Virus record (IMG/VR): IMGVR_UViG_3300005965_000002 | Span: 124,001 to 188,000 of that record | Strand: one strand, 5' to 3' | Source: a virus | Length of the DNA: 64,000 nucleotides | In this document: in pieces, positions 39,801-47,521 of the stretch | Layout: every line of letters begins with the position of its first letter | Numbering within the stretch: position 1 is the stretch's first letter | Translations under genes and position numbers: made by a program | Notes under the pieces: generated by a model | Databases searched by the model: none | What the model was told of the DNA's origin: nothing | What the model saw: the letters and a program-made list of their open reading frames with translations, nothing else

Positions 39801-40208
39801 ACTAATCCAAGGATATACCTGAGATATGGTAATGGGACAAACAGTTACTCCTCATCCTATTCCTTCACTGATACAGGTGAAGATGTAAAAATTAGAATCA
39901 TACTTGATGTTTTTTCTGGAATAAAATTTAGAGTAAAGGGAATTAAGAAGTTAGATGACAACCCAGAGAATGGCAGCGCTAATATAGAGAATGTAGATAT
40001 CAGTAAAGACATAAACATAAATAAGACTTTTGAAGACACAGAAGATTGGTGGGAATCCGCAGAAGGGTGGAGGGTCGCTTTTTATTCATCAGGAGGCGGC
40101 ACAACGGAGATAAAAAATATGAAAATAACCGCTAGTGATATCACCGATGTAGAAGCATACTCCTATTCAAAAATTAAAAGAAAAGTATTTGCTATCTTAG
40201 GGGCATAA
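36813..40208 (+). CDS. Tailspike-like protein with FN3 and parallel beta-helix domains
   Basis: A 1131-residue protein. Residues about 1-180 are similar in style to the start of the 32401 product. FN3 lies at about 205-290 (AEVTVKWNTVDDTDQYQLQR...FYYRVRSRLLG). A right-handed beta-helix follows at about 295-490 (IYVDLQNGSDANLGD, then many short V-F-x-N/D-x-T-F turns). A GNYDVVV...GTDYTVT insert is at about 510-560, then more helix-like turns, and a second repeat-start VYVSNDGNDSNPGTHDQPFRTI at about 845. The C-terminus is a beta-sandwich (carbohydrate-binding style). Beta-helix tailspikes usually bind or cut surface polysaccharide; no catalytic residues can be assigned by eye. Confidence 0.72.
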   Translation: MNIPIDDKTQYVVSSTGREHSPDIVVAKSALWCVFSRFGSLYLKEYNGRVFKRIRSKNKNFYLSPALDSQANLNPDRFWLWEVTGEGSINLIEIEPFSDKDPIVHREINIENENILNIRAEVHPGEYTRVFMLTDTPRKLHLKIYANVLNAVSTYEQVFPWNTSRLDSFSTGNSLAYIEVSSPPNVYEQGFAQPSPYIDSVFQVVPYAEVTVKWNTVDDTDQYQLQRSTSPTFTTGVETVYEGVGIEYTDLTPSYSTFYYRVRSRLLGADVDSDWSNIEGVTLHSSSDFPNDRRPVIYVDLQNGSDANLGDILHPVRTLFRAYEITFPGSIIILQNGGTSTSVSYGNLTIDKNLTIRGAYGSEAYVGTLTVTSGNVLFENLIFNNTETGIAIDHSGIGSVAVKDCTFNEVDYGIQITNSNYVSVHRNTFTGHKVGIKVEGGTEVNISSNVFDSGFRSIDIESVERLDLWRNTIYGAGNISLGISPDENLRIVYVTLSSFNISTKRIQLPGFASESSSTPGNYDVVVNTVNGPAFDYGTDYTVTGSGSIVSWDGLSIENTLQVGDILRVMYSEGTDPGGGDAIRLFNIGDDRSRVDSNSITGVGSDILFGVFFNTPIRIRHNNFFGVTGSQPYSSIVAPTEPATYPGTNFSDDPLYVDPGNLTDPDFRLQSTSPNIDSGDYIRWGQILEEMGIEKINGSYTGISPILRHNVAAFNRDIDRDGAHRLYGDATGDVGAYEYLRGTFTGDDYYVDERGYDLVNTGTESSPLATLDRGAVLAGTGGAVIVHSNKVIPYSSEGYNYGRYRSKNIRFSSTGSAFTVGSGRTRDMAYVYPSFPTYATGEVYVSNDGNDSNPGTHDQPFRTINRALQESQNYVIVKPGIYNSFESVAGKHLIGVSQTDSVLLYGKNYNTLKSGYWSQDTVLPGSASFSSGDVLTLTPEVCLLSDFSMESKIDFKATANINTDEFIIRLVNDPDSEAKLDVLTTTKKFIEVKKSGTTNPRIYLRYGNGTNSYSSSYSFTDTGEDVKIRIILDVFSGIKFRVKGIKKLDDNPENGSANIENVDISKDININKTFEDTEDWWESAEGWRVAFYSSGGGTTEIKNMKITASDITDVEAYSYSKIKRKVFAILGA

Positions 40209-40211
40209 TCT

Positions 40212-41606
40212 ATGGATAGAGATGAAGTAAGAAGACCACATCAATTTAGGGATAACTTTGGTAGGCCGGAATTCAGGTTACCATACCGTGACGGTAATGA
40301 TACTCCGTATTCTTTGCCTTTAAGCCCTAAAAATGTAAATGTAACCAGCCCCTACTTAATAGGAGTAATAGACATTAGATGGGATTCTCCTGCTAGCTAT
40401 GCAGCCCATAATAGCTGGGAAGTGCAGGGCGTGAACATTTATAAGTCTTATGACACCCCCGAAGGTCCTTATAAAAAAATTAATGATACGCCTGTAGGTG
40501 CTCTATACTACCGCGATCAGACCAAAGAAGTTTATGTGGTAGATGAAGACCCTCTTGCTGGTGGTAGGTTTATCGCTGGGACTAATGCAACAAATGATTG
40601 GATAATAAAAACATTTCACAAGCCTTTAGTTATTCCTGGTACTAATGGTGAGATAGCTACTACCAGGGACCACGTAACCGTGAAAGTCAAAGAAACAGCA
40701 ATAGACGATTTCATAGAAGTCCCCCCATTTAAGGTATTCGGGGAAACTGGTGAGATATATTTAATAAACAGAAAGATCTATAATCACACGACTAACACTT
40801 TAGATGACCCGATACTTCCTAATATCACTGCCGGTGGTGAGGTGAGAGTAAGCTACACTCATATCGATAACCACATACAAACTAATATCAATAGGAAAAT
40901 TTACTATAAGGTGACTACAGTAGCTATTGATCCGGATGATGGGAATACTAAGGAGACACCTTTAAATGAATGTGAAGCTTATAATCTTTATGATATGGAA
41001 AAGATTGATTGGATATGGGCTGAGGCTATTCGAAGAAATAGATGGATGTTAGAGCAGGCGGGAGAAAGAGTAAACTTATTTATCCGTAAATGGGCGGGGC
41101 AAAGGTGCCATTGTTGGGATGAGCAATATAGAACATCAAAGTCTGATTGCTCAATATGCTACGGCACCGGGTATGTTGGGGGCTATGAAGGGCCGTACCC
41201 GATTATAGTAGCTCCTCCGGAAACCGAAAAAATGGTACAGCTCATGGATATGGGTTTACGGGTATCTTACGATTGGAATACATGGACCGGGCCTTACCCT
41301 CTTTTAAATGATAGGGATATAGTTGTACGTCAGAATAACGATAGATTTATGGTGAGTAGAGTGAATCCTCAGGGTTCAAGGGGAGCTATATATCAGCAGC
41401 ATTTTAGTCTAGAGCATCTTAATCAAAGTGATCCTGTATACCAAGTGGGTATACCAGGAGGAAGTGCTAATGTGCCTGCCGAATGGAATGCTTATAGAGA
41501 GGATCGTCCTACTGATGCTAGTCCAACTATACCTAATAAACCTGAGATACCTGATCAGTATGAATATAGAGGCCGGACTGTTTGTTTCGAGAATATAGTT
41601 TATTAA
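40212..41606 (+). CDS. Virion protein with a CxC/CxxC metal-binding knot, connector- or baseplate-like
   Basis: A 464-residue protein 3 bases after the tailspike gene. Residues about 290-335 have CHCWDEQ...SDCSICYGTGYVGGY, four Cys arranged like a DnaJ-type or rubredoxin-like zinc site, followed by PYPIIVAPP. The rest is beta-rich with FN3-like parts in the N-terminal third. It probably links fibre or head-tail parts; function is inferred from position. Confidence 0.55.
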   Translation: MDRDEVRRPHQFRDNFGRPEFRLPYRDGNDTPYSLPLSPKNVNVTSPYLIGVIDIRWDSPASYAAHNSWEVQGVNIYKSYDTPEGPYKKINDTPVGALYYRDQTKEVYVVDEDPLAGGRFIAGTNATNDWIIKTFHKPLVIPGTNGEIATTRDHVTVKVKETAIDDFIEVPPFKVFGETGEIYLINRKIYNHTTNTLDDPILPNITAGGEVRVSYTHIDNHIQTNINRKIYYKVTTVAIDPDDGNTKETPLNECEAYNLYDMEKIDWIWAEAIRRNRWMLEQAGERVNLFIRKWAGQRCHCWDEQYRTSKSDCSICYGTGYVGGYEGPYPIIVAPPETEKMVQLMDMGLRVSYDWNTWTGPYPLLNDRDIVVRQNNDRFMVSRVNPQGSRGAIYQQHFSLEHLNQSDPVYQVGIPGGSANVPAEWNAYREDRPTDASPTIPNKPEIPDQYEYRGRTVCFENIVY

Positions 41607-41619
41607 TTATCTCTTAATA
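41606..41619 (+). promoter_or_regulatory. Late-promoter-like motif, copy 8
   Basis: ATTATCTCTTAATA, starting at the last base of the previous stop and 48 bases before ATG 41667. Confidence 0.55.
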
Positions 41620-41666
41620 AACAATTTTACAACAAGCATTAGTTTTTAATACTTTTGGAGGATAAC

Positions 41667-42425
41667 ATGGATCTTAAAGTTGCCGCTGAGAATCTGTTAA
41701 AAGTTGCAGATCAAATAGAAAGAGAAGCAGAGCAAAAGACTGTTTTTGCTTGCGAATCCTGTAATCATACTGCCACTCTGGCAGAAATAAATGCGGCTCG
41801 TAAGTCTTTCGCTGAGAAGGAAGCTTCAGAAACTGGTAAATCTGTGCGTGTAGCAAAAATCACTGTAAATGATAAGGTAGCCTGCGGTAACTGTGGTGAA
41901 GGCGCTATGTGCTATGAGTCTGATGAAGTGAGCTCTAAGTATTGGGTCGAAGCTGCAGATGAAGATGATTTAGAAACTCTTGATATAGCTGAAGAAGACG
42001 ATAAAGAAGTTTCGGAAAAAGAAGAGGATAAAGAGGAAGATAAAGAAGATTCTGATACTGAAGAAGATAAAGATACCGATGAAGATACGGACGAAGAGGA
42101 AAGTGAAGAGGAAGAAGAACTTCCCGATGACCTTTTTGAGCCTGTAGATGAACAGGATGATAAAAACGAGAAGGAAGAGGGAGAAGAAGAAGATAAAGAA
42201 GAAGAGTCTACTGAAGAAGATGATGAAGAGACAGACACAGAAGATATTGACGATGAAGAAGATGAAGAAGAGCCTAAGCCTAAGCCTAAGCCTAAGAAGA
42301 AAAAGAAAGACAGCCCTACAGATGGAAAAGCTAATGTGAATAAAGAGCCGCCGCCAAAGTTTGAAAAGATGCCTAAGGAAGCATCTGATCGTTTTTGGTC
42401 TTCGGTTTCAAGATATTCAATCTAA
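41667..42425 (+). CDS. Highly acidic protein with a zinc-ribbon-like N-terminus
   Basis: A 252-residue protein. ATG 41667 is set by GGAGGAT; a TTG 12 bases earlier is in frame. The N-terminal 90 residues contain CESC and CGNC pairs that could form a zinc ribbon. Residues about 95-210 are almost solid Asp/Glu, followed by a Pro-Lys run (PKPKPKPKKKKK). Such polyacidic tracts occur in scaffolds, chaperones and DNA mimics. Unknown function. Confidence 0.6.
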   Translation: MDLKVAAENLLKVADQIEREAEQKTVFACESCNHTATLAEINAARKSFAEKEASETGKSVRVAKITVNDKVACGNCGEGAMCYESDEVSSKYWVEAADEDDLETLDIAEEDDKEVSEKEEDKEEDKEDSDTEEDKDTDEDTDEEESEEEEELPDDLFEPVDEQDDKNEKEEGEEEDKEEESTEEDDEETDTEDIDDEEDEEEPKPKPKPKKKKKDSPTDGKANVNKEPPPKFEKMPKEASDRFWSSVSRYSI

Positions 42426-42449
42426 GGAAAGGGATTTAATCCCTTTCCT
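42425..42449 (+). other. Intergenic hairpin without a T-run
   Basis: Perfect 10-base arms AGGAAAGGGA (42425-42434) and TCCCTTTCCT (42440-42449) with a 5-base loop. No T tract follows, so it may shape mRNA processing or partial attenuation rather than full termination. Confidence 0.5.
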
Positions 42450-42471
42450 CACCAGTATATAAGATATAGAT

Positions 42472-43179
42472 ATGATTAAAGTAATCGGTAATTCTCCTCA
42501 GAAGATCACGATTCCTGACCTCCAGGAAGTCGTTTACTATAAACAAGTTAAAATATTTAGTGATGATGAGTACAAGGGATCTAAAGACCTGCAAAGGAAG
42601 ATCCAACAAGGCTTGTTAACTATAGTAGACGAATCTAAAGACCAGAGATCATCTTATATACCTCCAACATCTGTTAGAGTAGTTACTTCTGGTCAGGAAA
42701 GAACAGAGGTTGGAAAGCTAGTTGATTACATAAAGTCGTTAGAAGATAAGCTTGATCGTCTCCAGCAGGGATCCCCGGCTGTAGAAACTAAATCTGTTGA
42801 TAATGATAAGATAGATTTATTATTAGCGAAGATACATCAGCTAGAAGAGAAACTGAATAGTAAACCGCAAAATGATGCTGGTACTAATAATAGTGACAAT
42901 GAAGGGGTGATGCAGGCCATTTCTAAATTAGAGGAAAAGATTAACTCAAATGTAGAAGTTAATGCTCTAATACAGAAACTAGAAAAGTTAGTTACTTCCG
43001 GAGGTAGATCAGGAGCTGTAGAAAAATCTTCTGAGCCCACAAGACCTGAAGATATTTATATCCCCAATGTTACTGTGGAAGACGGAAGTTCTCATATAAA
43101 GCTTAAGGTAAGGTCTGTAGAAAAGAGCGATAATATCAATGATGCTCTTAAAGCCTTAAAAAAGATGAAATCTAAATAG
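42472..43179 (+). CDS. Coiled-coil virion-type protein
   Basis: A 235-residue protein with a small globular N-terminus (about 1-70), three coiled-coil stretches (KSLEDKLDRLQ, LLLAKIHQLEEKLN, ISKLEEKINSNV) and a short C-terminal beta segment (IYIPNVTVEDGSSHIKLKV). The ribosome site is weak. Position before the actin-like ATPase suggests a partner or tail component; no family recognised. Confidence 0.55.
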   Translation: MIKVIGNSPQKITIPDLQEVVYYKQVKIFSDDEYKGSKDLQRKIQQGLLTIVDESKDQRSSYIPPTSVRVVTSGQERTEVGKLVDYIKSLEDKLDRLQQGSPAVETKSVDNDKIDLLLAKIHQLEEKLNSKPQNDAGTNNSDNEGVMQAISKLEEKINSNVEVNALIQKLEKLVTSGGRSGAVEKSSEPTRPEDIYIPNVTVEDGSSHIKLKVRSVEKSDNINDALKALKKMKSK

Positions 43180-43217
43180 GGTTAGAACAAGATAAAATTT
43201 TTTCTTAGGAGGAAATT

Positions 43218-45329
43218 ATGGCTAAAGGATTGGACGTCGGAACCTGCTTTTTGGTTTGTGCTGCTAATAACCCAAGGGACGAAAACGCAGATACAGAGAT
43301 TAACTCTATAAGAGATGCCTTTCTAGATATTGAGGCGGAAACCTCAACTATGAACATGCTGAAGATGTCTAATGTGTCCTTTGTGCAAGAAAATGATTTA
43401 GTGTATATAGTAGGTGACGCTGCTATGAATATGGCTAATCTCTTTAAAAGAGAAGCCAGGCGTCCGCTGAGTAAGGGTATAATTTCAGCAGGCGAGTTGG
43501 ATGCAGAGAAGATTCTCCTTATTCTTCTGAAGAATATTATAAAGGATCCTCAGGTAGACGAAGAAACAGTATACTACTCAGTCCCGGCAAAGCCTATTGA
43601 TAGAGATACGGACATAGTTTATCACGAGGCTATGTTTAAGAAATTGATTGAATCCCTGGGGTATAAAGCTATCGCTATGAATGAAGCAGCGGCCATTGTT
43701 TACGCTAACTGTGCTGCTGAGGGATTTACAGCTCTTGCTACAAGCTGCCTTACACCAGGTCAAAAAGTCATTACTAATAAAGGGTTTTGTAATATAGAAG
43801 ATATCAAAGATGGTTATGAGATTTTAACTAAAGAAGGTGCTTGGTGCAGGTGCACCCCGACGCAAAGGGCATATGAGGGAGACGTATATAAAATATCATC
43901 ATATGGTGGCAGCCCTTTTGAAGTTACATCAGACCATTTAGTTTGGGTTGGTCGTAATGGGGTATGGTCTTGGGTACCCGCAAAAGAAGTTGTTGTAGGT
44001 GATTTTATAAAGCAACCGTGGGATAACTTTAATTTAGAATTCTTGCCTAGTAGTAAACGTCCTTATATATGTTGTGAGGAAAGAATAACTAATTCTATCA
44101 GTAGCTCTCATAAAACGTACAATCTTACGGATGAAATGGCAGAGTTGATTGGATTTTGGTTAGGGGATGGTCACTTAGAGAGAGAACGTGGGGGTATATG
44201 CTTTACACAGAATGTTGCTGAACAAGAAAATATAGACAGAATTGCATACCTCGTTGATTCCGTTTTTGGTAAAGATATAGCTACATATGATCATGGTGAA
44301 AACTCCTGCAGAATCAAATTTTATACTAACTCTTTCCTAAATTGGTTAGATAAAAATTGCTATGATGAAGATGGTGTAAAGATTGTTCCCTGGAAGGTTT
44401 CCGAGCTAAACGATAGCATTTGTATGTCGATGCTTAGAGGTCTTATTGCTACGGACGGGGACATATCAAAGGACAAGAAACATATAGGATTTACTAATAC
44501 AAGTGCTAACTTAGCCCAATTTGTATATTTATCACTACAAAGATTAGGGTGTAATCCAACAGTTCATATAAGTTCTCCTAGAAAGGGCAAAGATGCAGTA
44601 CCCGATGGCCATAGCATTAACGGGACTAAGGATATTTATACAGTAAGGTCCTCTGGCTACCAATCCTTGTCATATATTTCATGGTTTAAAGCTCCTTATA
44701 AGACTATTAAAAAAAGTTACATAAGAGGAGAAACCGTCACAAAGATCAATAGTATCGATAAAAAGACCTACTCGGGAAAGGTTTATGATGTTTCTATAGA
44801 TGATGATAGTCACTCTTTTTGCCTCCCTGGAGCAGCTATTCATAATTGCGGTGCTGGTATGGTAAATACTTCTTTGGTTTATCAGACTATGGTAGGTATG
44901 TCTTTCTCGATTTCTCAATCCGGGGACTTTATAGACGAAAGCGCAGCTAAGGCAGTAGGAACAACAGCTACCCGCATTATGTCGGTAAAAGAACGCGGTG
45001 TAGACCTGCTCGATCCTTCTAAGGGAGATCCAAAGTACCTCAGGGAACGTGAGGCTATTGTAGTGTACTATCGTAACCTGATCCATAGAGTTATCGATGC
45101 TATTAAGAAAGAGTTCAAGAAGGATCAGAGCACGATAGAGCTTCCAGAAAGTGTACCGTGGATTATCAGTGGCGGCACCTCTAAAGCCATTAATTTCTTG
45201 GACTTCTTCCGCCAGGAATTTGATAAGGTAAAAGACACATTTCCCATTAACATTTCTGAAATTAGAATGGCTCAGGATCCTCTAAACGATGTAGCTAAAG
45301 GTCTTTTAATCGCCGCTATGAATGATTAA
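43218..45329 (+). CDS. Actin-like ATPase (ParM/MreB fold) interrupted by an intein
   Basis: A 703-residue precursor with a TAGGAGGAAA site. The mature 336-residue protein is residues 1-176 plus 544-703. Phosphate-1 loop GLDVGTCFLV is at the N-terminus. A phosphate-2-like CGAGMVNTSL is created at the splice junction, and an adenosine-like PWIISGGTSKAI lies near the C-terminus. These match the actin/Hsp70 ATPase fold, as in ParM-type filament proteins. It follows a coiled-coil gene and is closed by a strong terminator. Roles for phage actins include positioning DNA or particles; the exact role here is unknown. Confidence 0.75.
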   Translation: MAKGLDVGTCFLVCAANNPRDENADTEINSIRDAFLDIEAETSTMNMLKMSNVSFVQENDLVYIVGDAAMNMANLFKREARRPLSKGIISAGELDAEKILLILLKNIIKDPQVDEETVYYSVPAKPIDRDTDIVYHEAMFKKLIESLGYKAIAMNEAAAIVYANCAAEGFTALATSCLTPGQKVITNKGFCNIEDIKDGYEILTKEGAWCRCTPTQRAYEGDVYKISSYGGSPFEVTSDHLVWVGRNGVWSWVPAKEVVVGDFIKQPWDNFNLEFLPSSKRPYICCEERITNSISSSHKTYNLTDEMAELIGFWLGDGHLERERGGICFTQNVAEQENIDRIAYLVDSVFGKDIATYDHGENSCRIKFYTNSFLNWLDKNCYDEDGVKIVPWKVSELNDSICMSMLRGLIATDGDISKDKKHIGFTNTSANLAQFVYLSLQRLGCNPTVHISSPRKGKDAVPDGHSINGTKDIYTVRSSGYQSLSYISWFKAPYKTIKKSYIRGETVTKINSIDKKTYSGKVYDVSIDDDSHSFCLPGAAIHNCGAGMVNTSLVYQTMVGMSFSISQSGDFIDESAAKAVGTTATRIMSVKERGVDLLDPSKGDPKYLREREAIVVYYRNLIHRVIDAIKKEFKKDQSTIELPESVPWIISGGTSKAINFLDFFRQEFDKVKDTFPINISEIRMAQDPLNDVAKGLLIAAMND
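43746..44846 (+). mobile_element. Intein with LAGLIDADG endonuclease (367 residues, Cys1)
   Basis: It starts with Cys (CLTPGQKVITNKGFCNIEDI), has block B SPFEVTSDHLVWV, LAGLIDADG motifs LIGFWLGDGH and LRGLIATDGD, and ends VYDVSIDDDSHSF...GAAIHN followed by Cys. All splicing and nuclease motifs look intact. It sits at residues 177-543, exactly before the phosphate-2 loop of the host ATPase, the kind of invariant site inteins favour. Confidence 0.93.
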
Positions 45330-45355
45330 AGTAATATCCCACCAGGTAGCACACT

Positions 45356-45390
45356 AAAGGGGGAGGAACTAGTTCCTCCCCCTTTTTTAT
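45356..45390 (+). terminator. Strong rho-independent terminator
   Basis: Fifteen-base inverted repeat AAAGGGGGAGGAACT / AGTTCCTCCCCCTTT meeting at ACTAGT, followed by T-rich sequence. Confidence 0.9.
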
Positions 45391-45396
45391 TGGCCA

Positions 45397-45410
45397 ATTA
45401 TCTATTAATA
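45397..45410 (+). promoter_or_regulatory. Late-promoter-like motif, copy 9
   Basis: ATTATCTATTAATA, 7 bases after a terminator and 40 bases before ATG 45450. Confidence 0.6.
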
Positions 45411-45449
45411 AGAAATTGTTATTAGTACTTGTTTTTTAAAGAGATTTTT

Positions 45450-46862
45450 ATGGAAAGTAACCTTTTAAGAGCTATAAAATTTAGGGTTTTTGACGAGCTC
45501 CAGAACTCTGTCAATGCTCATGTGCAGTACCGTAATAAGGTCAAGGTATGGCATAAGTATCCTTATAAAGCGCGTGAGCACATGGGCGTATACATGAGGA
45601 ATGTATCCGCTACTAGGATTAAACTCTCTGCGGATGATTATGCTGGTGCTCTAAAAAGTCATTTGGCTATGGCTCGTGCTGAAAACCACGAGGGTAAATT
45701 TTTAGAGTGGGTATGGGAGGATTCTAATAATATTACCAAGTGGGAAGAAGAAGATGTAAGCAGCCAGGTAGACGGTAGTACTCGATTATTCACATTAAGT
45801 AAGGAAATGATAGCCGGGCAAGGTAATACTAGTATAGCAAATAACATAGGACAAGTTACAGTAACTATTAATGGAACAAAAATTTTTCCAGAGTTTGTCG
45901 ATGGAAAAAGAAAAATAGTTATGGTTCCTGAATGCCCCGCAGCTACAGATGTTGTAAAAATAGGCTATTACTACAACAATCTGACTCCCGCCGGAAGATA
46001 TTACATTCGCATAGCTACTCCTACGCTTTTTGATATTAGCCCACTTTATCAGGTGACCGGTGAGGTAGTTATTCAGCAGACTACAGGTACCGAGACCTCA
46101 GTTACTTTAGATAAGTCTAACCTTTTGCCCGGTAACGAGATTCTTTACACAAAAAAGGGTAAAAATTCTCATAAAATATACCTGGACAGAAGTACAGACT
46201 ATACCATAGATAATACTACAGGAGAGATTACATTTTTAGAACCTTTAAAGGCGAATACTACCCTTTACGCAAACTATAGGTGGATTGGTGATCTATTAGG
46301 TCCTTTTGATATACCTGATGAACGATACCATTATGTGAATGATGCTCTCCCTGGTGTTACTTTGGCTTTTGGTAATGAGATTATAGTAGGGGATCAATTA
46401 GTAGTTATTGTTTATAAAAGTAGAGAAGTTGCCGCAAAGGTATACAGTGGACACTGGGGCATGAACTTTGATATAGAAGTATTTGGTAGAGATCCGATAC
46501 AGTTACCAGAGCTGACAGACCAGATAGTAGATCATATGTGGAGTAAAAGAGAGAAATTAGTTGGTGAGGGTTTGACTTTAGAAGAGCTAGAGCCCACAGG
46601 CGAGGTAGAGGAAGTATACATAGAAGGTACTAACGATCAATATTATAAAAACACTATCACAATGACAATGATGACAGAGTGGAAGAGAATTAATGCTTAT
46701 AAGTATCAGCTTCTTGACTACAATACTCAAGTTTCTACTTCCCTGCAGACTTTTGACTATGTAGTTAATAATCAAGGTGTAATGATGCAGCTTCATTTGG
46801 AGCCTGTATACAAATCTGTGGAGGTTATCTACCCGAAAGTAGGATATCCCAGATATTTATAA
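45450..46862 (+). CDS. Neck or tail-completion-like structural protein
   Basis: A 470-residue protein; ATG 45450 (AAAGAG upstream) is preferred to an in-frame TTG at 45429. Residues about 95-200 carry the EDVSSQVDGSTRLFTLSKEM...VTVTING...IGYYYN unit, the same beta domain found twice in the sheath gene downstream. A second beta unit (IYLDRSTDYTIDNTTGEITFL) follows. The C-terminal 150 residues are mixed alpha/beta. Placement just before the sheath suggests a tail terminator, neck or sheath-interacting protein. Confidence 0.6.
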   Translation: MESNLLRAIKFRVFDELQNSVNAHVQYRNKVKVWHKYPYKAREHMGVYMRNVSATRIKLSADDYAGALKSHLAMARAENHEGKFLEWVWEDSNNITKWEEEDVSSQVDGSTRLFTLSKEMIAGQGNTSIANNIGQVTVTINGTKIFPEFVDGKRKIVMVPECPAATDVVKIGYYYNNLTPAGRYYIRIATPTLFDISPLYQVTGEVVIQQTTGTETSVTLDKSNLLPGNEILYTKKGKNSHKIYLDRSTDYTIDNTTGEITFLEPLKANTTLYANYRWIGDLLGPFDIPDERYHYVNDALPGVTLAFGNEIIVGDQLVVIVYKSREVAAKVYSGHWGMNFDIEVFGRDPIQLPELTDQIVDHMWSKREKLVGEGLTLEELEPTGEVEEVYIEGTNDQYYKNTITMTMMTEWKRINAYKYQLLDYNTQVSTSLQTFDYVVNNQGVMMQLHLEPVYKSVEVIYPKVGYPRYL

Positions 46863-46874
46863 GGATAATGTAGA

Positions 46875-46888
46875 ATTATCTATTAATA
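46875..46888 (+). promoter_or_regulatory. Late-promoter-like motif, copy 10
   Basis: ATTATCTATTAATA, identical to copy 9, 51 bases before the next ATG. Confidence 0.6.
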
Positions 46889-46938
46889 TGTATAAGTTTA
46901 ATGGACCTAATATAAAGATTTAGATATGGAGATGAGAT

Positions 46939-47397
46939 ATGCCGATGTACGAGTACAAGTGCGGTCATTGTGGTTTTGAGTTCGAGGATATCACTTCCTT
47001 CGAGAAGAAGGATGATACCCGTAAATGTCCAGACTGTGAATCTATTGATGTCGTCCGGAAGCAGATATCCAGTTTTTCCTTTAAAACATCAATAGACCCG
47101 AGAAAGGGAGACACGGTAGCGACAAACAAGGAAATCGATAAAGTTGTAGGAGAGGCTTCCGCTATAAGGTGGGAAAATCTCGAAAAGAGAAGAAAAGAGA
47201 GATGGAAAAAAGGAAAACCGTTAGAGATAGCGGTTCCCAAGGATAATAAAGGACAACCCCGACCGATGGAAGTGGTGGGTACTGAGAAGCAGAGGCAGTT
47301 TAGAAAAGAATTCTCAGAAGCTTTAAGAGAGCATAGAAAAGAGAGATCCAAAAAGGGTCTGAAGCAGTTTGATGGTCCTGGAGCTATTACCGACTAA
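46939..47397 (+). CDS. FmdB-type zinc ribbon protein (second copy)
   Basis: A 152-residue protein opening MPMYEYKCGHCGFEFE with a second CPDC pair about 22 residues later, a complete FmdB zinc ribbon. The rest is very basic and helical (ENLEKRRKERWKKGK; EALREHRKERSKKG). It shares only the ribbon with the copy at 12906-13367. Position before the sheath suggests a tail or late-expression role; FmdB proteins are also suspected regulators. Confidence 0.75.
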   Translation: MPMYEYKCGHCGFEFEDITSFEKKDDTRKCPDCESIDVVRKQISSFSFKTSIDPRKGDTVATNKEIDKVVGEASAIRWENLEKRRKERWKKGKPLEIAVPKDNKGQPRPMEVVGTEKQRQFRKEFSEALREHRKERSKKGLKQFDGPGAITD

Positions 47398-47403
47398 TTG
47401 GTA

Positions 47404-47417
47404 ATAATCAATTAATA
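47404..47417 (+). promoter_or_regulatory. Late-promoter-like motif, copy 11
   Basis: ATAATCAATTAATA, 105 bases before the sheath ATG, the longest leader among the copies. Confidence 0.5.
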
Positions 47418-47521
47418 TTAACATCAAATATAATAGAATATCCCATATGAGATTCAGTTGTCCTAAATATTAAGGATATTAGATTGAAATCAATTAGTTC
47501 TGAATAAAAAGGAGAAATAGC

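Noticed and set aside
41912-42339. Reverse and shifted frames in the acidic gene (Ser-rich or Lys-rich)
   Set aside because: They mirror the repeated GAA/GAT codons of the acidic forward gene and have no initiation signals.
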